A stretch of 14,393 nt of DNA from Acidimicrobiia bacterium (GTDB lineage Bacteria; Actinomycetota; Acidimicrobiia; Acidimicrobiales; Iamiaceae), in contig JAFBAD010000120.1 of the NCBI GenBank assembly GCA_019247975.1, positions 1 to 14,393 on the forward strand. Direction: 5' to 3'. The notes under the pieces were generated by a model. The model saw only the letters and a list, made by a program, of their open reading frames with translations, was not told the origin of the DNA and made no database searches. Position numbers and translations under genes: made by a program. The stretch's first letter is position 1, and each line of letters begins with the position of its first letter. This document shows positions 7,100-13,563 of this stretch, piece after piece.

Positions 7100-7136
7100 A
7101 GGCAATACCGGTCGGATTCCGACCGGTATTGCCTTC
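7098..7136. terminator. Perfect 18-bp inverted repeat, bidirectional terminator-like hairpin (copy 2)
   Basis: The same arm as at 2147, GAAGGCAATACCGGTCGG (7098-7115), has its exact reverse complement at 7119-7136 around the loop ATT. The first two bases are shared with the modC TGA, and the converging acyl-CoA dehydrogenase gene stops two bases past the other end. Only the loop differs from copy 1 (ATT against GAT). It presumably ends transcription of the mod operon and, from the other side, of mcd. Confidence 0.8.
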
Positions 7137-7138
7137 GA

Positions 7139-8734
7139 TCAGGCCGCCTTCTCGACCAGGCGGCGGGCGATGACCTTCAAGCAGAGCGTCTCGTCGGCGC
7201 CCTCGAAGATGGACAGCACGCGGGCGTCGACGAAGTAGCGGCTCACCGGGAACTCCTCGGCGTAGCCCATCCCGCCGTGGATCTGCATCGCCTCGCGGGT
7301 GACCCACTCGGCCGCCTTGCACACGTACGCCTTCACCATCGATGCCTCGAGCGTGCCCTCGCCCTTCGCCATCATCCTCGCCACCGCGTACGAGAACTGC
7401 CTGGCGCCCTGGATGACGACCGCCATGCGGGCGAGCTTCGCCTGGGTCAGCTGGTAGCTGCCGACGCTCTGGCCGAACACCACGCGGTCCTCGGCGTACT
7501 GGCGGGCGGCCTCGTACGCGGCCTGCATCACGCCGACGGCGCGCGCCGCCGTCTGCAGACGGCCGTTCTCGAATCCCGCCATCTGGTAGTAGAAGCCGCG
7601 GCCCTTGCCGTTGTCGAGGCCGATGAGGTTCCCCGCCGGCACGAACCAGTTGTCGAACGCGATCTCGGAGGAGTGCATGCCGCGGTAGCCGATCGTGTCG
7701 ATCGGCCGGCCCTCCATGCGGCCGCCGCCTCCACCTTCGGCGTCATCCTGCGTGAGCTCGAAGCCGTGGCCGTCGCCGCGCTCCTTCGGCACCACGAACA
7801 GCGAGAGACCGCGGTGCGCCTTCGACCGGTCGGGGTCGGTGCGGGCGAGCAGCATGAGCACGTCGGCTCGCGCCCCGAGCGTGCACCAGGTCTTCACTCC
7901 GTTGATCCGCCAGCCGCCGTCGACCTCCGTCGCGGTGACCTTCACGCCGGCCACGTCCGAGCCGTAGTCGGGCTCGGTGACCGCAACCGCGTTCATCACC
8001 TCGGCGGTCGCGAGCTTGGGCAGCCACTCGTGCTTCTGCTCCTCGGTGCCGCCGGCCAGCAGCGCACGGGTGAGGATCTCGGGCCGGGTGATGAGCGAGC
8101 CGCCGGCGCCGAGCGAGCCCCGCGACAGCTCCTCGGTGGCGACGACCATGGCGATGTACTCGGACTCGCCGCCGCTGCCGTAGCCGCCGTACTCCTCGGG
8201 GACCGACAGCCCGAACCCGCCCATCTCCGCGAGGCCCTCGATGATCGACTCGGGGATGTCCTCGTTGTCGCGGTGGATGTGCTCCGCGATCGGCTTGAGC
8301 TTGTCCTCGGCGAAGCGCCGGAACGTGTCCTGCACCATCTCGAAGTCCGAATCGAGGTGGCGGGGACCGTCGCCGTCGATGCTCGCCAGGAACGCGGGAT
8401 CGCGATACGCGGCGAGGAACTCGCGGGTGCCGTCGAGCACGCCCGGCTCGACCCCCCAGGTGGCCTCCCGGCCGAAGACCTTGGCGGCGAGGTCGTGGAC
8501 GGCGTCGGCGACGAAGGCGCAGGTGATCTTCGCCTCGACGTCGCCCTTGGCGCCGTAGTCGAGCAGCGAGCGTGAGATCTCCACGCCGGCGGCGGCGTGG
8601 GCGAAGTCGTAGGCGAGGACCTGCTGCTCGTCGATCGAGCCGGCGGCGAGCACCTCGGCGGCCGACTCGACGACCTTCGATGCCTGGTCGACGACGCCGG
8701 CAGCGGCCTGCAGATCACCGGAGGGATCGGTCAT
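7139..8734 (-). CDS. mcd: Acyl-CoA dehydrogenase, probable (2S)-methylsuccinyl-CoA dehydrogenase
   Basis: At 531 residues this flavoprotein is far longer than ordinary acyl-CoA dehydrogenases (about 380-400). It carries an N-terminal extension of about 120 residues that begins around SKVVESAAEVLAAGSIDEQQ and VLAYDFAHAAAGVEISRSLL and includes DYGAKGDVEAKITCAFVADA. I recall this extension and the core wording as typical of methylsuccinyl-CoA dehydrogenase of the ethylmalonyl-CoA pathway, which oxidises (2S)-methylsuccinyl-CoA to mesaconyl-CoA. The core has GGFGLSVPEEYGGYG, AVTEPDYGSDVAGVKVTATE and WRINGVKTWCTLG (flavin-contact strand), the C-terminal helical domain RLQTAARAVGVMQAAYEAA, IHGGMGYAEEFPVSRYFVDA, and SIFEGADETL, whose glutamate (about E511) is at the usual catalytic-base position. 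A five-glycine run before RMEGRPIDT is unusual. ATG 8734 lies ten bases after the stop of the cyclic-di-GMP gene. A -10-like TAGCCT overlaps that stop, so mcd may have its own start site as well as read-through. Confidence 0.85.
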   Translation of the reverse strand: MTDPSGDLQAAAGVVDQASKVVESAAEVLAAGSIDEQQVLAYDFAHAAAGVEISRSLLDYGAKGDVEAKITCAFVADAVHDLAAKVFGREATWGVEPGVLDGTREFLAAYRDPAFLASIDGDGPRHLDSDFEMVQDTFRRFAEDKLKPIAEHIHRDNEDIPESIIEGLAEMGGFGLSVPEEYGGYGSGGESEYIAMVVATEELSRGSLGAGGSLITRPEILTRALLAGGTEEQKHEWLPKLATAEVMNAVAVTEPDYGSDVAGVKVTATEVDGGWRINGVKTWCTLGARADVLMLLARTDPDRSKAHRGLSLFVVPKERGDGHGFELTQDDAEGGGGGRMEGRPIDTIGYRGMHSSEIAFDNWFVPAGNLIGLDNGKGRGFYYQMAGFENGRLQTAARAVGVMQAAYEAARQYAEDRVVFGQSVGSYQLTQAKLARMAVVIQGARQFSYAVARMMAKGEGTLEASMVKAYVCKAAEWVTREAMQIHGGMGYAEEFPVSRYFVDARVLSIFEGADETLCLKVIARRLVEKAA

Positions 8735-8741
8735 CCGGCGG

Positions 8742-8747
8742 AGGCTA
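8742..8747 (-). promoter_or_regulatory. Possible internal -10 box for mcd
   Basis: On the minus strand TAGCCT (8747-8742) overlaps the TAG stop of the upstream GGDEF-EAL gene and ends seven bases before the mcd ATG. This is nearly the same arrangement as the leaderless-type boxes at the other starts in the window. No -35 match is visible, so this is weak evidence. Confidence 0.2.
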
Positions 8748-11390
8748 CCGACCGTCCAGCACGGTCCTCTCATCGGCCGCGACCTGCGCCTCCTCGGCCG
8801 GAAGGGCCCGGCTGCGCTCCTCCCGACGGTGGTCGAGCCACTCGCGGAAGCGGTGCTCGGGCAACGGCGGGCTGATGTGGAAGCCCTGGGCGAGGTCGCA
8901 ACCGAGGGTGCCCAGCCGCAGGAGCGTGAGGGGATCCTCGACCCCCTCGGCGACCACGTCGAGGCTCAGGTTGTGGCCGAGGTCGATGGTCGAGCGGACG
9001 ATCGTGAGGTCGTCCGCGCTCGTGGTCATGCCCGAGATGAAGGAGCGGTCGATCTTGATCTCACGGATCGGCAGGTTCCGCAGGTAGGTCAGCGACGAGT
9101 AGCCGGTGCCGAAGTCGTCGACGCCGGTCGCGATGCCGAGCCGGTTGATCGCGGAGAGCACGTCGTGGGCGACCGCAGGGTCGTCCATCAGCTCGCTCTC
9201 GGTCACCTCGAGGCTGAGCAGCTGGGCCGGGAGGCCGGTCTCGGCCAGCACCTTCTCGGCGTGCTTCGGCAGGTCGGGGTCGTACAGGTTGCGCACGGAG
9301 AGGTTGACCGCCACGCCCACTCGGTGACCCGCCGGCCACCACGACATCGCGGTCGTCGCCGCTTTGCGCACCACCCACTTGGTCAGCGGCTGGATGAACC
9401 CCGACACCTCGGCGAGGTCGATGAACTCGTCGGGCCCGATCATGCCTTGCTCGGGGTGCTCCCAGCGGACGAGCGCCTCGGCCCGCACCACCTCACCGGT
9501 GGCGACGCGGATGATCGGCTGGAAGTGCAGCACGAACTCGTTGCGGTCGAGCGCACGCCGGAGCTCGCTGAGCAGCGTGAGCCGGCGGACGCTCGAGCGG
9601 TCGAGCTCCGCCTTGTAGACGGCGTGGCCGCTGCCGGTCCGCTTGGCCTGGTACATGGCGACGTCGGCCCGCTGCGTGAGCGACTCGGCGTCGGTGCCGT
9701 GCTCGGGATGGACGGCGATGCCGATGCTCGCGTTCGTCTGGAGCCGCAGCTCGCCGATGACGAACGGCTCCATCAGCGCGTGCTTGATCCGCTCGGCCAT
9801 CTGGACCGCGCCCTCGATCGACACGTCGGTCGTCATGAGCAGCGCGAACTCGTCGCCGCCGAGCCGGGCGATCACGTCCGCGCCCCGCACGACCTGCTGC
9901 AGGCGGTTGGCCAGCTCGATCAGCACCTGGTCGCCGACGTGGTGACCGAGCGCGTCGTTGATCTCCTTGAACTGGTCGAGGTCCATGACGAGGAGCGCAA
10001 CCGGGGCGCCGCTGCGGGTGGACTCTCGGAGCGAGTGGCTGAGGCGGTCCTGGAGGAGCGTGCGGTTGGGCAGGCCGGTGAGCCCGTCGTGCAGCGCCTG
10101 GCGGCGGAGGGCCTGTGAGGCGAGCGTCGCGGTGGTCACGTCGCTCAGGCTGATGCCGACGAACTGCTCGCCGAGCGGGAACGCCCGGCAGGCGAGGATC
10201 TGCTCGGTCGGCAGCCCTCGACGGACGACGATCTCCTCCACCTCGAACGAGCGACTGAGCCGGGCGACGTCGGCCAGCCGCACGATGATCTCGGTGCCGT
10301 TCAGACCGGGCAGCGCCGCGTGCAGCGGCTGCCCCGCGAACTGGTCGAGGGGTCGGTCGAGCGCTTCGCACGCGGCGGGGTTGGCCGCCACCAGCTCGAG
10401 CGACTGGTCGTCGTCCTGGTCGCGCAGCTGCACGACGATCAGGCCGATGTCGATCGTCTCGACGATGTCGGCGTACTGCCGCTCGCGCTGCTCGATCCGC
10501 TTGCGCTCGGTCACGTCGAGCATCACGCCGTGGGCGGTGAACGCGCGCGAGCCGGGGTCGGCGGTCACCGCGACGACGTCGTGCAGGTGGACGACCTTCC
10601 CGCTGGCCGAGATCATCCGGTACTCGACCTCGTGGTCGCGCCCGGCCTCCTCGGCTTCGCGGCAGAACGCGACGGCTTCGTCCCGGTCGTCGGGGTGGAG
10701 GTGCTCCTCCCAGAACCCGACCTCGTACCACTGCTCGATCGGGTAGCCGAGGATCGTCTCGGCCTTCGGGCTCACGTAGGTGAAGCCGAACGTGTCCGGG
10801 TTGCCCTCCCACACGATGCCCTGCAGGCCCTCGACGAGCGAGAGGTACCGCCGGCGCGACGCGGTCTCGGTGTCGGCGATCGTTCCGATGTTGGCGATCA
10901 CCAGGCACCCGGTGATCAGGTACGCCAGGACCATCCAGGTCTCGTGCGAGCCGATGACCACGCCCACCAGCGCGAACCCCGCGGACCCGAACGCGTGCGA
11001 CGCGAACGTCCACCGCTTGCCCAGGTTGATCGTGCTCTGCGCGGTGACACCGAGGGCGACGATCACCGCGGGGAGGAACGCCTCGTGGACGAAGAGCGGG
11101 AAGATAATCACCAGGGCGACGTCGGTGAACGCGACCGCCCCGGGCATCTCCCGGGTCCGCCGGAACAGGAGGTGCAACAGGCCCTGGTAGATGACGCCGG
11201 TGAGCGCCACGGCCACGCCGAAGCGCACCCGGTCGGGGCCGAGCTGGGGGAGCAGCGCAGAGGCCACGCCCAGGGCCACGGAGCCGGCCATCCGCTGGCG
11301 CACGCTTGTCAGCCACAGGCGCTCGCTGGCGGCCGACAGACCGGGACCGAGCTGGCTGTCCCGGTCGAGGTCGGTGGCCAGGCGCGTCAA
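8745..11390 (-). CDS. Membrane-bound PAS-GGDEF-EAL cyclic-di-GMP signalling protein
   Basis: This 881-residue protein begins with a membrane region of about six hydrophobic segments (residues 35-170; VIYQGLLHLLFRRTR and TDVALVIIFPLFVHEAFLPA fall inside it). A PAS domain follows (about 180-300, FTYVSPKAETILGYP and HLHPDDRDEAV, ending in the PAC-like GVMLDVTERKRIEQ). A second PAS-like region (about 305-420) leads to a GGDEF domain (about 430-590) with an intact active-site GGDEF (511-515) and the inhibitory I-site RGAD (502-505), five residues earlier. The EAL domain (about 603-860) keeps EAL (638-640), N696, E728, the DDFGTG loop (758-763), K779, E815 and Q835. Both synthesis and breakdown of cyclic-di-GMP are therefore possible, with GGDEF alternatively a GTP sensor. 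The start is uncertain: TTG 11390 keeps the whole membrane region, while GTG 11303 is an alternative. It lies ten bases before mcd on the same strand and is divergent from the MaoC gene. Confidence 0.9.
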   Translation of the reverse strand: MTRLATDLDRDSQLGPGLSAASERLWLTSVRQRMAGSVALGVASALLPQLGPDRVRFGVAVALTGVIYQGLLHLLFRRTREMPGAVAFTDVALVIIFPLFVHEAFLPAVIVALGVTAQSTINLGKRWTFASHAFGSAGFALVGVVIGSHETWMVLAYLITGCLVIANIGTIADTETASRRRYLSLVEGLQGIVWEGNPDTFGFTYVSPKAETILGYPIEQWYEVGFWEEHLHPDDRDEAVAFCREAEEAGRDHEVEYRMISASGKVVHLHDVVAVTADPGSRAFTAHGVMLDVTERKRIEQRERQYADIVETIDIGLIVVQLRDQDDDQSLELVAANPAACEALDRPLDQFAGQPLHAALPGLNGTEIIVRLADVARLSRSFEVEEIVVRRGLPTEQILACRAFPLGEQFVGISLSDVTTATLASQALRRQALHDGLTGLPNRTLLQDRLSHSLRESTRSGAPVALLVMDLDQFKEINDALGHHVGDQVLIELANRLQQVVRGADVIARLGGDEFALLMTTDVSIEGAVQMAERIKHALMEPFVIGELRLQTNASIGIAVHPEHGTDAESLTQRADVAMYQAKRTGSGHAVYKAELDRSSVRRLTLLSELRRALDRNEFVLHFQPIIRVATGEVVRAEALVRWEHPEQGMIGPDEFIDLAEVSGFIQPLTKWVVRKAATTAMSWWPAGHRVGVAVNLSVRNLYDPDLPKHAEKVLAETGLPAQLLSLEVTESELMDDPAVAHDVLSAINRLGIATGVDDFGTGYSSLTYLRNLPIREIKIDRSFISGMTTSADDLTIVRSTIDLGHNLSLDVVAEGVEDPLTLLRLGTLGCDLAQGFHISPPLPEHRFREWLDHRREERSRALPAEEAQVAADERTVLDGR

Positions 11391-11401
11391 GAGGGTGCGC
11401 C

Positions 11402-11407
11402 TACGAT
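11402..11407 (+). promoter_or_regulatory. Candidate -10 box of the MaoC-SGNH-mutY unit
   Basis: TACGAT fits TAnnnT and would place transcription initiation near 11413-11415. That leaves a leader holding the GGGAGG ribosome binding site at 11429-11434. No -35 match is visible at 17-18 bases. The box overlaps the ATG at 11406, which argues against that ATG as the translation start. A partial palindrome follows, CGAT-GGCGCGCC-GTATCG (11404-11421). Confidence 0.3.
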
Positions 11408-11428
11408 GGCGCGCCGTATCGGAACCTT

Positions 11429-11434
11429 GGGAGG
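11429..11434 (+). promoter_or_regulatory. Ribosome binding site that decides the MaoC start
   Basis: GGGAGG is the clearest Shine-Dalgarno sequence in the window. It lies ten bases before GTG 11445 and sixteen before GTG 11451, and downstream of ATG 11406. It therefore favours initiation at 11445, giving the expected short N-terminus of this family. Confidence 0.55.
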
Positions 11435-11444
11435 CAGCCCGGAC

Positions 11445-11966
11445 GTGGCCGTGCACGAGCGTCCTTTCGGCAGGAACTACGAAGAATTCGAGGTCGGCGA
11501 CGTCTACCGGCACTGGCCGGGCAAGACGATCACCGAGTACGACGACCACCTCTTCTGCATGATCACCATGAACCACCACCCGCTGCACACCAACGACTGG
11601 TACGCAGCCCAGGCCCCACAAGGCCGGAACGTGGTGGTGGGGAACCTCGTCTACTCGGTGGTGCTCGGCATGAGCGTCCCAGACGTCAGCGGCCAGGCGG
11701 TCGCCAACCTCGAGGTCGAGGAGCTCAAGCACGCCAAGCCCACCTTCCACGGCGACACCATCTACGCCGAGACGAAGGTCCTGGACAAGAAGCTGACGTC
11801 CAAGGGCGACCGGGGGATCGTCACGGTCGAGACGAAGGGCATGAACCAGCGGGGCGAGGAGGTCTGCTCGTTCCGCCGCAAGGTCATGGTGTGGACCGAG
11901 GCCACCGCGCCGGGCCGCCAGCGGCCCTACACGGAGGCCGACATCTGGCCGGGCGGCGAAGGCTGA
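11445..11966 (+). CDS. MaoC-family hydratase, probable mesaconyl-CoA hydratase of the ethylmalonyl-CoA pathway
   Basis: This 173-residue single hot-dog-fold protein begins with RPFGRNYEEFEVGDVYRHWP and GKTITEYDDHLFCMITMN. The hydratase-2 motif region reads MNHHPLHTN at residues 42-50. Further family features are GRNVVVGNLVYSVVLGMSVP, SGQAVANLEVEELKHAKPTF and HGDTIYAETKVLDKK. I recognise this wording as the MaoC subfamily that in Streptomyces and relatives sits with ccr, ecm, mcl and mcd. Hydration of mesaconyl-CoA to methylmalyl-CoA is the expected step, and mcd in the same window supports it, but activity is inferred. I chose GTG 11445, ten bases after GGGAGG, over ATG 11406, which overlaps the probable -10 box; GTG 11451 is also possible. 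The gene is divergent from the cyclic-di-GMP gene, and its stop overlaps the start of the SGNH hydrolase. Confidence 0.85.
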   Translation: MAVHERPFGRNYEEFEVGDVYRHWPGKTITEYDDHLFCMITMNHHPLHTNDWYAAQAPQGRNVVVGNLVYSVVLGMSVPDVSGQAVANLEVEELKHAKPTFHGDTIYAETKVLDKKLTSKGDRGIVTVETKGMNQRGEEVCSFRRKVMVWTEATAPGRQRPYTEADIWPGGEG

Positions 11967-12694
11967 TCCGCCGCCTCCTCACCTGGTCGCTCGCCCTCCC
12001 CGTGGTCGGGGCGGCGGTCCTGGCCCTCGAGGCCGCGCGGGCCCGGCGTGGGCCGCAGCTGCCCGACCAGGCCACCTTCGACCTCGACGGGCGGGTCGGT
12101 GGCGACGGGCCGTCGATCGCGATCGCGTGGCTGGGCGACTCGACCGCGTCGGGCGTCGGCGCGTCCTCGGCGGACGGCGCGCTGCCCCGTCAGGTGGCGG
12201 CCGCGCTCGGTCGGCCGGTGGAGCTCACCGTCCTCGCGGTCTCGGGGGCGACCGTGTCCGACGTGGCCGACCAGCAGGTCGGCGACGTGCCGAAGGACGC
12301 CGATGTGGTGGTCGTCGACGTCGGCTGCAACGACGTCACCCACCTCACCAAGGTCGGTGACTTCCGGCGGCGGTACGAAGAGGTGCTGGATCGCCTGCCC
12401 GACGGTGTCCCCACGGTCGTTCTCGGCCTGCCCGACATGGGCGCACCGATCCGGCTCGCGCAGCCGCTCCGCCTGATCGCCGGTGAGCGGGCCGGCACCC
12501 TCGACCGCCAGATCAGCGAGCTCGCGCGACGACGCGGCTTCCGCTACGTGGACATCGCCGGCCGGACCGGGCCCCCGTTCCGGCGCGAACCCGGGCGGTA
12601 CTTCTCGGCCGACCTCTACCACCCGAGCGACGAGGGCTACGCGCTGTGGGCCGACGCGGTCGTGCCGGCGGTGCGCAGTGCCCTCGAGGACTGA
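11963..12694 (+). CDS. SGNH/GDSL-family hydrolase with N-terminal membrane anchor
   Basis: This 243-residue protein shows all SGNH blocks. Block I is AIAWLGDSTASGVGA with nucleophile S60. Block II is the glycine in VSGATVSDV. Block III is GCNDVT with N123. Block V is DLYHPSDEGY with D217 and H220. It should be an esterase or acyl hydrolase; the substrate is unknown. A hydrophobic segment at residues 5-23 (LLTWSLALPVVGAAVLALEA, then RARRG) would anchor it outside the membrane. The start is a problem. The natural N-terminus IRRLLTWSL begins at CTG 11963, which overlaps the MaoC stop as CTGA, the same 4-base overlap style seen elsewhere in the window. The first ordinary in-frame starts are GTG 12002, which removes half of the anchor, or GTG 11891, deep inside the MaoC gene. 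It is probably translated by coupling to the MaoC gene. Confidence 0.82.
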   Translation: MIRRLLTWSLALPVVGAAVLALEAARARRGPQLPDQATFDLDGRVGGDGPSIAIAWLGDSTASGVGASSADGALPRQVAAALGRPVELTVLAVSGATVSDVADQQVGDVPKDADVVVVDVGCNDVTHLTKVGDFRRRYEEVLDRLPDGVPTVVLGLPDMGAPIRLAQPLRLIAGERAGTLDRQISELARRRGFRYVDIAGRTGPPFRREPGRYFSADLYHPSDEGYALWADAVVPAVRSALED

Positions 12695-13538
12695 GCAGGG
12701 CCGTCGGGGGCTGGGCGAGGACCTCCTCGACTGGTTCGCCGACCGAGGACGCGACCTGCCGTGGCGACGGACCCGGGATCCCTGGGCGGTGCTGGTCGCC
12801 GAGCTCGCGCTGCAGCAGACCCAGGTCGCCCGGGTGGCCGAGCGCTGGCCGCTGCTGCTGGAGCGCTTCCCCGATCCGGCCGCGTGCGCGGCTGCGCCGG
12901 TGGCCGAGGTGGTGCGGGCGTGGGCCGGCCTCGGGTACAACCGCCGCGCCGTCAACCTGCATCGGGCCGCCACCCAGGTGGTCGAGCGCCACGGCGGCCG
13001 GATGCCCGACACCCTCGCCGACCTCCTCGCGCTGCCGGGCGTCGGGCCCTACACCGCGCGTGCGGTGCTGGCGTTCGCGTTCGAGGCCGACGTCGGCGTG
13101 CTCGACGTCAACGCGTCGCGGGTGCTGAGCCGCGTGACCGGCGCGCCGGTCGACCAGCCGACCGCGGACGCGCTGGTGCCGCGCGGTCACGGCTGGGCGT
13201 GGAACCAGGCCGTGCTCGACCTCGGCGCGACGACGTGCACCCCGGTGCCTGCGTGTGCGGCGTGCCCGCTGGCCGACGGCTCGTGCGTGTGGGGGAGGAC
13301 CGGCCGGCCCGATCCCGACCCGTGGGTGCGGGCCCGCCCGCAGTCCCGCTTCGCGGGTTCCGACCGCCAGGGCCGGGGCGCGCTGGTCGCCGCGCTGCGG
13401 TCCGGATCGGTGGCCGACGACGTCCTCGCCGCCACCATGGGCTGGCCCGACGACCCGGGGCGGGCGGCGCGGGTCGCAGCTGCGGTCGTCGCCGACGGCC
13501 TCGCCGTCCGGGTCGACGGTGGCTTCAGGCTCCCGTGA
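12678..13538 (+). CDS. mutY: A/G-specific adenine DNA glycosylase MutY
   Basis: This 286-residue base-excision repair enzyme removes adenine mispaired with 8-oxoguanine. The N-terminal helical domain has LPWRRTRDPWAVLVAELALQ with catalytic E42 and QQTQV. AGLGYNRRAVNLHRAA follows, then the helix-hairpin-helix LLALPGVGPYTARAVLAFAF, then VLDVNASRVLSRV with the Schiff-base-type/catalytic D143. The iron-sulfur cysteines are C187, C193, C196 and C203, in a 5-2-6 spacing instead of the usual 6-2-5. The large NUDIX-like 8-oxoG reading domain of E. coli MutY is absent; the C-terminus has the short winged stretch (SDRQGRGALVAALRSG to GGFRLP) that I know from actinobacterial MutY proteins. Start GTG 12678 overlaps the SGNH gene by 17 bases and is the only ordinary nearby in-frame start. 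It lies third in the MaoC-SGNH-mutY unit without an obvious functional link. Confidence 0.9.
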   Translation: MPSRTEQGRRGLGEDLLDWFADRGRDLPWRRTRDPWAVLVAELALQQTQVARVAERWPLLLERFPDPAACAAAPVAEVVRAWAGLGYNRRAVNLHRAATQVVERHGGRMPDTLADLLALPGVGPYTARAVLAFAFEADVGVLDVNASRVLSRVTGAPVDQPTADALVPRGHGWAWNQAVLDLGATTCTPVPACAACPLADGSCVWGRTGRPDPDPWVRARPQSRFAGSDRQGRGALVAALRSGSVADDVLAATMGWPDDPGRAARVAAAVVADGLAVRVDGGFRLP

Positions 13539-13540
13539 AA

Positions 13541-13563
13541 CGGGCTCGGTTCAGCCGAGCTCG
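13541..13563. terminator. Short hairpin in the convergent mutY / SnoaL junction
   Basis: CGGGCTCGG (13541-13549) pairs with CCGAGCTCG (13555-13563) around a 5-base loop, with one G-U wobble. The stop codon of the minus-strand SnoaL-like gene lies in the loop. There is no U-tract and no resemblance to the 18-bp repeat at the other two convergent junctions. With 12 bases between the two stops, this is the only candidate terminator. Confidence 0.35.

Noticed and set aside
2147..7136. The two 18-bp hairpins as ends of a transposon or attachment sites of an integrated element
   Set aside because: Each copy is a complete palindrome by itself, no transposase or integrase lies between them, there is no target duplication, and both coincide exactly with convergent gene ends. 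A terminator fits better.
7277..8575. Long plus-strand open frame (432 codons) opposite the acyl-CoA dehydrogenase gene
   Set aside because: Its translation is rich in R, H, A, D and L without domains, as expected for the antisense of a GC-rich gene. The minus strand carries a complete, motif-rich Mcd-like protein.
8829..10118. Long plus-strand open frame (429 codons) opposite the GGDEF-EAL gene
   Set aside because: It is low-complexity antisense composition with no recognisable domain. The GGDEF and EAL motifs are all on the minus strand.
11391..11750. Upstream extension of the GGDEF-EAL reading frame to 11750
   Set aside because: The extra 120 residues are the antisense of the MaoC gene and show no membrane or domain character, so the start was placed at 11390.
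13532..13544. Mini-hairpin CCCG-TGAAA-CGGG at the mutY stop
   Set aside because: A four-base stem is too short to call, and it competes with the longer 9-bp stem at 13541-13563.
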